In this document: positions 1 to 8,419 of the stretch, piece by piece
How positions within the stretch are numbered: position 1 is the first letter of the stretch
Layout: every line of letters begins with the position of its first letter
Origin: Trachelipus rathkii
Lineage: Eukaryota; Arthropoda; Malacostraca; Isopoda; Trachelipodidae
Length of the DNA: 17,500 bases
Reading direction: 5' to 3'
Assembly: GCA_015478945.1 (NCBI GenBank)
Contig: JABUQX010007453.1
Coordinates: 1-17,500 of the forward strand
Notes under the pieces: model-generated
What the model was told of the DNA's origin: nothing
Databases searched by the model: none
What the model saw: the letters and a program-made list of their open reading frames with translations, nothing else
Translations under genes and position numbers: made by a program

Positions 1-239
1 GTATTTTATCAAGTTACGAAAGCACATCGTTAACTCATTATGTGCGTGAGGGACTTTTGCAGATTTCTTTCCGCTCTTTTCCATTATTCTATAATGATTC
101 TCTTTACGTAGAAAAAATTTAGCCTAATATTTTTCATTTGTAGTATGAGCCGTATAATACACCGTATTATAACTAGATAGTAGTTGGATATATAGCTGAC
201 TTCAATTATTACTTACCTCACTTGTGCTTTTATCAACTA
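1..239. other. AT-rich lead-in, no gene seen
   Basis: Ordinary AT-rich sequence with mixed composition. I see no long open frame, repeat or RNA-like fold in it. Confidence 0.6.
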
Positions 240-896
240 GGTGATTAAATTTGTGAAATATATTATAATATATTTTTAAATAATAATATTTTTTTATTAA
301 TTTAATTTATTATATATATATATATTATATATATTATTTAATATAATATAATACTATATATATATATGTTGAATTATTTTCTATTTCTTATTATTATAAT
401 ATTTAATATATTTTTACATATTATATATATTATTAATATTATTTATTTATTAATATATATATATATATATTAATATATATATATATAGTCTATATATTGA
501 TATATATATATATATAATGATTCATTATATTATATTCTTTATTACTATATTAATATATATTATTATATTATTAAAATTATATATATATTATAAATTTATT
601 ATACTATTGATTATTATTATTATACTATTATATAATTAATTTTATTATTGATATTATTATATTATATTATACGTTATATCTATTTTATTATATATTATCA
701 TTAATATATTAATTATTATTACTATATTTAGTCTGTATTTAATAAATGATCTCTAATATAATCCTAATTATCATAGATCGATATAATATATATTCATATA
801 TATAATATTATCTATTATTCTTTCATTATTATTTATATTTCATCTAGAAATCATTATATTATATCTATTAATATAAATAGTTACAGTATAATAGGA
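240..896. repeat. TA/TAT low-complexity desert
   Basis: Almost pure A and T, made of drifting TA, TAT and TTA runs rather than a clean tandem array. Bases 541-600 contain a single G or C. Stop codons are dense in all frames, so this is non-coding spacer or intron. Sequence this simple is also prone to assembly and length errors. Confidence 0.9.
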
Positions 897-1010
897 AATC
901 GAGCAATAGTGTAGTGATTGGTGATTCTGGAGCTGCAGAAGAGATGAATAACTCTATAATCATTCATGAAGTGGATGATTATTGACTTCATTCATATCTC
1001 CCTTTTAGTA
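897..1010 (+). ncRNA. Possible small structured RNA (Pol III-like)
   Basis: A small island of balanced composition inside the desert. Bases 956-966 and 972-982 form an 11-pair stem (one G-U) around the 5-base loop TGAAG. An outer stem pairs 941-945 with 996-1000 and 946-949 with 990-993, giving about 20 pairs in a 60-base hairpin. Upstream, 907-921 (TAGTGTAGTGATTGG) resembles a Pol III A box, and a TTTT run at 1003-1006, just past the stem, could be a Pol III terminator. I find no B box and no cloverleaf, so it is not a tRNA. It could be a degenerate tRNA-derived SINE, a microRNA-like hairpin or a chance fold. The AT-rich setting makes some hairpins expected. Confidence 0.28.
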
Positions 1011-1242
1011 CTAAATGATATATACATATAAGTATTATTATTTCATTTTAGTGTTGTAGATATATATTATATATAAAAGTAATAAATATTTTATTTTATT
1101 TTACTTATATATATATAAATTTATTATATATTTATTAATTAATATATAAACCTTAAATGATTATATACTTATAATAATATATATAAATCTTGATAGTGCT
1201 AGGTGAAAAAGAAATGGCTATTTACAGCTTGACTCGGTGTGA

Positions 1243-1716
1243 CTTTGCCGTGGTTTCAATTTGCATTCATACATTTCACGCAGAAGTCGAACAAAATCTT
1301 ATTTGACGTGGAGGAGCAAAGAGAAGATAAGTTTGCAAGAAGTTATTTTGTGGTTGTTTATTCTATTTTTTTTCATGAGAGAAAAATTTGTTAGAGGTAC
1401 TCGTTACATAGGTTTTTACTCTAATAATATCAATGATCAGCTTTTTTTCCTTGTGCAACGTGAGGTTTTTTTTTTTCTCTTTCTTATAGGTGAGTATATT
1501 TCATTAAGTGCCGTACGGAGGGACCTGAGTGGGGTAGCTACTAGAATACATTTACCCCCCCTGATCGTCTACGTGATTTATGCGAATAAAATCAGCCCTG
1601 ATCTTACTTACCTACATATTTTGTATTTATTATTATCTTTTACCCGTCGGTGTTATAATGCCTTCGTTTATAAAGAAAAAATCAACAATTTATTAGTCCT
1701 GAATAAAAGGAGTTAA
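1243..1716 (+). CDS. Unrecognised 157-codon open frame
   Basis: This is the longest stop-free frame in the window: it opens after a TGA at 1240 and closes with TAA at 1714-1716. The first ATG is at 1375 (113 residues); there is none earlier, so it may be an internal exon. The translation is basic near the start, then rich in F, L and I, with hydrophobic stretches such as EVILWLFILFFF and EVFFFLFLIGEYI that could be membrane segments. These come largely from T-runs, so composition alone may explain them. At roughly 8% stops per codon, a run this long is unlikely by chance, though T-richness on this strand makes it less so. I recognise no family. A strong splice-like motif at 1466-1495 lies inside the frame and conflicts with reading straight through it. 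Confidence 0.33.
   Translation, partial: LCRGFNLHSYISRRSRTKSYLTWRSKEKISLQEVILWLFILFFFMREKFVRGTRYIGFYSNNINDQLFFLVQREVFFFLFLIGEYISLSAVRRDLSGVATRIHLPPLIVYVIYANKISPDLTYLHILYLLLSFTRRCYNAFVYKEKINNLLVLNKRS
1466..1495 (+). promoter_or_regulatory. Back-to-back splice acceptor/donor (ratchet-like)
   Basis: A long pyrimidine tract (1466-1484) runs into TTATAG, which ends at 1489, and is followed at once by GTGAGT at 1490-1495. An acceptor joined directly to a donor, with no exon between, is the form of recursive-splicing (ratchet) sites described in long introns of flies and vertebrates. The motif is seen directly; its use is inference. If functional it implies a long plus-strand intron here, which would argue against the surrounding open frame being coding. 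Confidence 0.28.
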
Positions 1717-2765
1717 AACCTTAGTATGCTCCAACTTACTTACCTATAGCTTCTTTAGTATATTATCATAAAATGTAAATTTTTTATCCAACAAAGAAAA
1801 ACATATTATTTAATTTTTTAAAAAGCGTTATTTTTTTTATATTTTTAATATTTTATAATTTCCGTGGTGTAAATATATATAATGTCTTCTACTATATTAT
1901 GATGAAAATATTATTTTCTATGATGTTGCTTGTTATTTATATGTGTATTTTTGTTCTAGTAATTCAAGGAATAGGCAGCATATTATATACTTAGTACACT
2001 AATTTAGTATTAAATATAGTAGGTATTATATAGTATATATATTCATAGTTATTATATTATATAATCTATTATTATCTTATTAATATATTTCTTATAGTAT
2101 TAGATTTAAGTGGCGGATCGTTTAGTGATCATATCTTAAATTTCTTCTAGTGAGTATTAGTATTTCATAATCGATAAAATTATATATTATATATTTATTT
2201 ATATTATTATATTATTATTATATTATTTATTATAATTAATTATAAGTTAGTAAGCAAGAGATTTATCAATTTGAAATTTTTACAGCGTATTTAGTTTTTT
2301 TTTTATTGCTGCCACTAGATATTTTATTACAAATTGACTAGTGTAATATATTTATGTATCCAAAAATAAAAAATATAAATATTTGTTTTAGGTCATGATT
2401 TGACTTAATTCACTTTTTTTTATTTTATTTTAAGAATATATAGAATTTAGGAAATCCAAATTCGAATTTGTGTTTAGTTTCCATAGAGCGATTTTATTTT
2501 TGTTAATATCATACATTTCTTGTATGGATAGATAAAAATTGAAGTATAATTACGGTTTTTGTTTAAATCAAATTTTTGTATTTTACTTATATTTTACATA
2601 AATTAATATTACTCTATATATAAACTATATATAATATATACTAATATATTATAATAGTATATATATATATAATTTATCAATATTATTTATTATATAATAT
2701 CTATTATATATTATATATTATATGTTATATATTATAGTATATCGATATATTATATATATATATAT
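1717..2765. other. AT-rich spacer, no gene seen
   Basis: AT-rich sequence with TA-dense parts at 1980-2100, 2180-2240 and 2600-2765. There is no open frame of note on either strand and no clear repeat unit. Confidence 0.7.
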
Positions 2766-2919
2766 CTAGATGTGCGGTACTCGTGGTATCATACAATTCT
2801 GTGAAGTTATCGTCTTGTCAATTCAACAATGTTCATATAGTTCATATTATATATTTATACTGATTTATAATATATTAGCTGAGGAAGGAGGCTGGTACAG
2901 GACAAGAGAGAGCGCTGCT

Positions 2920-3186
2920 TTAGAGCGTAGTATAGCTTTTGGCCGGGTGTTGTTTCAATGAGATGAGGAGCTGTAATAGCTCATACTCAGTTGGTGCTAA
3001 AAGTCGTATATACGGTTTTATTGGTATGTAGCGTGAGGTGACCTCTCCGTGTGACCTTTGATGTTCGCTGTGAGCTTCTGAAAGTGGTCTGCGTTTTAAA
3101 TATTTAGGGTATATGTTGATGAGAAGGGAACGGACGAGTAAATCAGTGAAATAGTTGTGAATGGCAGGAGTGATGGTTGGTTGCAT
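2920..3186 (-). CDS. Unrecognised 88-residue ORF or exon
   Basis: An ATG-initiated minus-strand frame of 88 codons ends in TAA at 2920-2922. The translation is mixed and protein-like rather than low complexity: it starts MQPTITPAIHNYFTDLL, has a basic middle (KYLKRRPLSEAHSEHQR) and ends with a leucine-rich part (APTEYELLQLLISLKQH). I see no signal peptide, membrane segment or known motif. It sits at the edge of the strand-asymmetric zone, and A/C-rich strands have few stops, so the length is only moderately surprising. A shorter plus-strand frame (2770-2961) overlaps one end and I give it less weight. No splice sites are compelling, so it would be a small gene, a terminal exon or a chance frame. 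Confidence 0.3.
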   Translation of the reverse strand: MQPTITPAIHNYFTDLLVRSLLINIYPKYLKRRPLSEAHSEHQRSHGEVTSRYIPIKPYIRLLAPTEYELLQLLISLKQHPAKSYTTL

Positions 3187-3482
3187 TTAAAATTCACTTG
3201 TGATATATGTAATAGGTGGACTAATAAGTTAACGTTTAGAGTGGCTATAGGTCTTACATATAGAGGTGTTTAGTTATTAGACCTTTGTGTTTATATTTGT
3301 ATAATAGTTAAGTTGTAAAGACTATGGTCCTTGGAATAAGAAGTATATAGATTTATAAGTTCAATGTTGTTTTACATAGATAATGTGGAATAATAATAAT
3401 ATGTACAAGAGCAATTGTTTTCAACAGTGAAAATATATGATTTGATATATAGGGTACTATAATACATTTTTGGTTAATAAAT

Positions 3483-3500
3483 TTAGGTTAGGTTGGGTTA
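3483..3500 (+). repeat. Short TTAGG-type run
   Basis: Two TTAGG units are followed by TTGGG and TTA. TTAGG is the usual arthropod telomere repeat, and short interstitial copies are common in insects. Eighteen bases is too little to call it telomeric or to fix the host. Confidence 0.4.
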
Positions 3501-3674
3501 AATATTTTTGTTGTTTTGTCGCAATGATAAGAGTAGGAAAATTGAGATGTAAATGGGTATTGTTTAATATTGATTATTGGGAAATTTAGTGTTACTTTGG
3601 TGTGTGTGTTGATGCAAGCGCATTAATAATGATCATTGTCACTGTTTTTGGAATAGCTTAGATAATTTGGTGAA

Positions 3675-3933
3675 TTATGTTAGGTCGGGATTGTTGAGAC
3701 TAACCGGCCGGCTTGGAGACAAGACAAGTTGATTTGAGTCAGTTAATACGTTGTTTTTGGAAGGGAAAATGTTTGGTGAGTTTGGTAGCGGCGAGAAGAA
3801 TCGTCGTGATAAGATGAACGGAATATGTGATATACGGGGGAAATTGTTTGTAGTTAGATAGTGAGAATTTTTTGAAGAGTCGTGAATACACTGGGGCTCC
3901 ATACGAGAATTGAAACCTCTGTGTATTTATCAT
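3675..3933 (-). CDS. Candidate minus-strand exon, two overlapping frames
   Basis: Two minus frames are open over the same stretch: 3739-3933 (64 codons, begins MINTQRFQFSYG) and 3675-3902 (75 codons, begins MEPQCIHDSSKN). The first reads more like a protein, with a basic segment (RLFKKFSLSNYKQ) followed by a hydrophobic one (YSVHLITTILLAA) that could be a single membrane span. An acceptor-like ACACAG precedes its AGG codon and a GTATTA donor-like site lies near its end. Because the strand is C/A-rich and poor in G, stops are scarce and one of the two frames is certainly spurious; both may be. No family recognised. Confidence 0.25.
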
Positions 3934-4095
3934 AATGTGTGTACTAAGTTATTATTAAATAACATAGTGAGGTGGTTCACTAATACGAGTGCTCGATGTA
4001 ATGACAATTGTAAAAGTATTAGTAGTTAAGAATATTATAATTATAAGCGTGTTATTATTATTGACTATTGAGTCGTCACTTAAGTATGTTTACTA

Positions 4096-4221
4096 ATCAC
4101 ACGATGACTCCCAGCTAGAATATGGTGGTCTGGGTGATTAGGAGGGTTAGTTCTTTAGAAGAAGTGACTTTCATCATTGTGTTCGTATGTTGCTTCTGGC
4201 TTCTGATTGTTATCGTGTGAT
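4096..4221. other. 13-bp inverted repeat with nested stem
   Basis: Bases 4096-4108 (ATCACACGATGAC) pair with 4209-4221 (GTTATCGTGTGAT) over 13 positions, with one G-U if read as RNA. Inside, CCCAG at 4110-4114 can pair with CTGGG at 4130-4134. The rest of the roughly 100-base interior shows no clear fold. A 13-base match at this spacing is close to chance for a window this size. Confidence 0.22.
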
Positions 4222-4334
4222 ATCGATAGCACATGAGCTTTTTTAGTTGATTCTTTTATTATATTACTATTTGCTCTCGCTTAATAGCACTGTTTCAGCT
4301 TTATACCAATTCTGGGATAATCATAGTAAGTGAA

Positions 4335-5000
4335 GGCTAACGAGTAAAGCAAAGAAAGAACTATTTATTAATAAATTTAATCTACTTCTATTTTAATTAG
4401 TATTATTATAATTTTATTATTATTATTATTTTTTGCTAATGTTTGTAATTTATTTATAAATATTAGTGGGATTAATTTAAAAAAATGACTTGCTACATTC
4501 TTAAGATGTCAGATTGAGATATAATAACAGATTGTTGCTCCTATTTTATGAGCTATAATTTGTAAAACTGAATTTCTTTTAAACTTTCGGTAAAATTGTA
4601 ATAGTTTTTCCGTTAATCGATTAAATATATTAAAATGGATTCTCGTGTTAGTTTATGTAATATTTGAGTGAGGATGTATCCGTCTCACCGGTCGCGCCTT
4701 CTGAAACGAAATTTATTCATATATTTATTATTATATTTAATTACTATAATGAATTTTAATTCAAAGGCAAAATTAGTCAGATAAGAGGCAGAGAGAATAT
4801 TCTATTACTCACTGAACAGTTCTAGTATATACTTACATGAGATAAAACATTACTAATTTGGGAATTCAGCGGTATTCACTTATTTTATATTGCTAGTCGT
4901 TATTAATGATATAATATACTTAACTGGATTTACTCAATAATAGGGGTATGAAGTACGTCATATGATACTTAATATAATATATTTATATACTACTATATAT
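4335..5000. other. AT-rich spacer, no gene seen
   Basis: TTA- and TA-rich sequence with one tiny GC-richer patch near 4680-4700. No supported gene or repeat. Confidence 0.6.
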
Positions 5001-5004
5001 ATAA

Positions 5005-5213
5005 GGAGTCGGGGTTGTCGTGAGTGTGGTGTCCTATATGTATTGTGTTTTTAGGGTGTCAGGCGTGAGAAGGCTAAGTATTCGGGTGCGTTTTGCCCCT
5101 ACTTCTGCTGTCCGCCATTATCCCGGTCGAGCTTTAATTGGCAATGATTGTCTGACACAGCTTCGAAGCTTCATCTTGTTATATTATAGGGGCTTGTGAA
5201 GCCGTGTCACAAT
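5005..5213 (+). other. GC-richer island with short ORF and competing hairpins
   Basis: A sharply bounded island of about 200 bases in AT-rich DNA. One plus frame is open for 64 codons (5005-5196), with an ATG at 5038 giving 53 residues that begin MYCVFRVSGVRRLSIRVRFA. The 3' part folds: 5147-5151, 5154-5158 and 5160-5164 pair with 5209-5213, 5204-5208 and 5198-5202, a 15-pair stem with a 2-base bulge and one mismatch. A perfect 12-base palindrome AGCTTCGAAGCT (5159-5170) and a second hairpin, GGCTT at 5191-5195 with AAGCC at 5199-5203, use the same bases, so the folds exclude one another. It could be a small exon, a structured RNA or a relic of a short mobile element. I recognise none. Confidence 0.3.
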
Positions 5214-5439
5214 TATGTATTAATTGCTTGCATAGGCTGATACTTACTGTTTATATTAAGATTATAACTCATATTATACGGTAAAGGTAATCGGTACATG
5301 TTACATAATTATTGTTATATGGATTCTCCACTTGTATATTGTCATTACTATTGAGATTAATTCTACGGTGACTTTGGTGAATATGCCTAAAAAACTAATA
5401 GTATAAACTTGGGATAATAGTAATTATAGCAAATTCGTT

Positions 5440-6350
5440 ATAATATTGTTAAAGCTCGCTACTTGGCTTCTTTTCTCTTCTCTTTTCTCATTTCTTATTA
5501 TTATTATTATTGGTTATATTATTATTATCTATTATCTTTCTTATTCATTACTTATTTTATTATTATTTATCTCTATTTATTTTCATCTATTTTTATTTTT
5601 CTCTATTTTATATATTATTATTAATTATTATTTATAATTAATTATATTTAGATTCTATTTATTATTTATATTATTATTGTTTAGGTGCAATTAATTTATT
5701 TATTAACTTGTTAATGTATCTATAGTTTAAAAATTATAAGTATTATGTATTTATTATTTACCAATTATTCTGAATAAATTTGTTTTTGTGTGTGATTGTA
5801 CTCTGAATATTATACTGTGATTGTATTATTTAGTTATATATTATATTTATATTTAATTTTCATATTATTATTATTATTATTATTTTATTAATTAGTGTAA
5901 TTATTATTGATTATTATTATATTCTATATTAATTTATATTATTAATTTATAATTATTATTATATTTATTATTATATTATTATTTATTTTATTTATTATAT
6001 TTATTATTAATTATTAATTATTTATAGTATTATTTGAATTATTATTAATTTATTATAATTATATATATTTATTATTTGACTTTATTATTATTATTTTAAT
6101 TATTTTAATTTTAATTTAAGTTTATTATAAGTTTGCGGTAAGGAATTTATTTTATTATTTTTTTTGACCATGTTAGTATTGTTATCATTATATATTTTAT
6201 ATTTATTACTATATTATTATTTATTATATTGATATTTAATATTATATTAATATTATTATTAATATTATTATTTATATCATTAGTAATTATTACATATATA
6301 TATAACTATTCTTAATTAAAAAATAGTAGAATAAAGTAAATTTAAACTTT
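5440..6350. repeat. TTA/TTAT low-complexity tract
   Basis: It begins with a CT-rich run (5460-5495) and continues as degenerate TTA and TTAT repeats for some 900 bases. The 63-codon frame at 5446-5637 is a product of this composition (I, Y, L and S only) and is not called as a gene. Confidence 0.85.
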
Positions 6351-7420
6351 TACTGCTTCACCTTCACTAAAATAAGTTAATTAATATTTTATTCTAATTT
6401 TTATTTTTTACCTACTATACATCTGTAGATAATAATTAGTATATACTAAATGGTAAATACAAGTTCATCCTATTAATAATATTCATTGGACTATAGTAGA
6501 ATATCAAGCTGATGCCATTATCCTCATGCTCACTATGTACCTATATATATATATATATATTATTATATATATTATTTATATATATATATATATTAAATTA
6601 ATAATATATTTATATATTTATTTTATTTATATATTATTTTATATATCGTAGTTAGTGGCTTAAACTTTTTACCTACATATACTTTTTAGCGTAGCTGTTT
6701 TAGGGTGCTTATAAGCGGAGTTATGTATTTAAAGTAAATTACGATGCGCTCTTTAATTAACTTCATAATTTATTTCATTAAATTAAATTATTACTAATTA
6801 TATATATATATTTATATTAATATTATATAAGAAAAAAATATTCTTATTTTCGTCTTTTATTGCGAAACTGTGCTCTTCATAATTATGAAGTAAAAATTGT
6901 TAGCATCAACATATTATAAAAGATTATCTTATAATTATTATTTTAAACTTAAAAATAATGTATTATAATCATTTTACTGTCGCTATTTTGATAATTATAT
7001 ATATTTTATATATTTATGTTCTTTATTTTTTTATTTCAATTAATCGATTATAATTAAACTGATAGGCAAAGGTTCTCCGCTTCTCGAAAAAGAGCGGGTT
7101 TGAATCATATTATATTATGAAAATTTTTAAAAACATGTATTGTACAATTTTATATAATTCCTTCTAGTAATGAAAATATATTATTTTTTTAACCATATTA
7201 AACAATTATATTTAATAAAATATATTAAAATGAGTTTACATCATTATAATTTTAATCATTTATAATCTTGACTCTCCATTCTATGACCTTGGAAACTAAT
7301 ATTATATTGAACTGTATTATTCATATCAAATAATGTAATTAATATCAAAACGGCTTTTATTATACATTAATTATAAAATCACACTTGACATAGATTTAAA
7401 AGTTAGTAAAATCAAATACA
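6351..7420. other. AT-rich spacer, no gene seen
   Basis: AT-rich DNA with a TA-dense block at 6540-6650. The only local structure is a hairpin at 7077-7097 (CCGC, bulged T, TCT, 6-base loop, AGA, GCGG). No supported coding frame. Confidence 0.6.
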
Positions 7421-7558
7421 GGCAATTCTAGATTGTTTGCAATCTTACATGCGGAGAATTTTATATCAAATTTCTACACCAAGATAAGGTGGTTTTCCAA
7501 AGAAATGAGGGAAATTGTTAAAGTTTTTTTCTGACTGGTAGATTCACTTTCTTAGCTG

Positions 7559-7572
7559 TTTTTTTTTTTCAG
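7559..7572 (+). promoter_or_regulatory. Strong-looking plus-strand splice acceptor
   Basis: An 11-T run at 7559-7569 leads directly into CAG ending at 7572. Downstream, one frame is open for only about ten codons before a stop, but a donor-like GTAAAC about 30 bases on would make a microexon. The signal is textbook in form, but T-runs are common here. Confidence 0.2.
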
Positions 7573-7994
7573 TGACTGAGCGAGCTGAACAAGGGTCAGC
7601 AAAGTAAACACTGGCTACTTTTCATGCCAGACCTTTTTCTGTAGTGGAATAATCTAGTTTATCAGACTAATTTTCAATGAAAGAGAAAGAAGAAATCGTT
7701 AAACTGTCCTATTTCATAAACCTCAAATCCATTTTCATATTTCTTATATATTTATTTTTTATTATATATATATATATTATATTCCGGTAAATTCTTAAGG
7801 TTTTTTATTTTTTGGTGAGTAGCTGTATTGGAAGGTTACAATATCAAAAACAAGCACAACGAAAAGTCTTTTATTTAATGCTGGTATTTTTTAATAGCTA
7901 ATGGGGGATTTTAATTATCTCCAGAATGATAGAAAATAGGGTATTAAAACTATTGTTGAAATGTTAAGATTGTGTATTTTCCAAGTTAACGTAC

Positions 7995-8108
7995 AGGAGG
8001 GTTCTTAGGTTTGAAAAGAAAAACTTGGCCGAATGCATTCTTCTGCAAATATTCGGCGAATACGACGCTTCCCTGATTTGATTCATCTAGAGAAGGCTGG
8101 CTGCTTTT
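7995..8108 (-). CDS. Candidate exon (38 codons), minus strand
   Basis: On the minus strand an acceptor with a pyrimidine-rich lead (TTCTTCCTTTGTTCAG) precedes 8108, and a donor-like GTACGT follows 7995. Exactly 38 codons lie between them in phase 0. The translation is protein-like and not low complexity, with SLDESNQGSVVFAEYLQKN followed by AFGQVFLFKPKNPP. The donor is at once followed in frame by a stop (GTA CGT TAA), as expected at an exon edge. Base composition is clearly more balanced than the flanks. It is in phase with the exon at 8270-8419 across a 161-base intron that holds a (TA)14 run. No protein family recognised; partial gene, with further exons not located. Confidence 0.42.
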
Positions 8109-8140
8109 CTGAACAAAGGAAGAATTGCCAACTCTTAACC

Positions 8141-8143
<3 letters not shown>

Positions 8144-8171
<28 letters not shown>
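8144..8171. repeat. (TA)14 microsatellite
   Basis: Fourteen uninterrupted TA units, within the intron proposed between the two candidate minus-strand exons. It is likely to vary in length between individuals. Confidence 0.95.
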
Positions 8172-8174
<3 letters not shown>

Positions 8175-8269
8175 TTCTTGAAAATTGGTTTTAAAATGAT
8201 GCTGATTTTTTTATGTTTATGTTATGGTGTATTTCATATACTGTCGTACATAATTTTTGCTTATCTAAC

Positions 8270-8419
8270 AGGGATTCTTAGTCTACCGTAATCACAAACT
8301 AGATTGTTATTCATCAGAGAACAAAAAGTAGCCCGTTGACTTGCCTTATCTTTAGTATAAGCTGTAATATATGGAGGCGTTTGACTGAATATCTGTGATG
8401 ATGCTTTGTGTGATTGTCT
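8270..8419 (-). CDS. Candidate exon (50 codons), minus strand
   Basis: An acceptor ending in GGTACTTTCAG precedes 8419 on the minus strand and a weaker donor, GTTAGA, follows 8270. The 150 bases between hold exactly 50 sense codons in phase 0, with mixed residues such as QTPPYITAYTKDKASQRATF and NNNLVCDYGRLRIP. Like its partner, the exon ends in a proline codon followed by GT and an immediate in-frame stop (GTT AGA TAA). On the plus strand the same interval is also flanked by splice-like signals (TCTAACAG and GTAAGT), but every plus frame has stops, so the minus reading is preferred. Joining to 7995-8108 keeps phase and gives an 88-residue segment. Function unknown. Confidence 0.4.

Larger units (their letters stand above)
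2900..4330. other. Strand-asymmetric zone, + strand rich in G and T
   Basis: Over about 1.4 kb the + strand carries clearly more G than C and more T than A, in contrast with the AT deserts on either side. The minus strand is correspondingly A/C-rich, and the open frames worth noting (2920-3186 and 3675-3933) are on that strand. Such asymmetry can arise from transcription-coupled mutation or from selection on a transcript, which is compatible with a minus-strand transcription unit. I made no quantitative skew measurement. Confidence 0.5.

Noticed and set aside
5446..5637. 63-codon plus frame of I, Y, L, S and F
   Set aside because: A product of TTA/CT low-complexity sequence, with no protein-like composition.
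7077..7106. Hairpin plus GGGTTTGAATC resembling a tRNA T-arm
   Set aside because: The sequence after the T-loop-like bases does not pair back, and there are no D- or anticodon-arm partners upstream.
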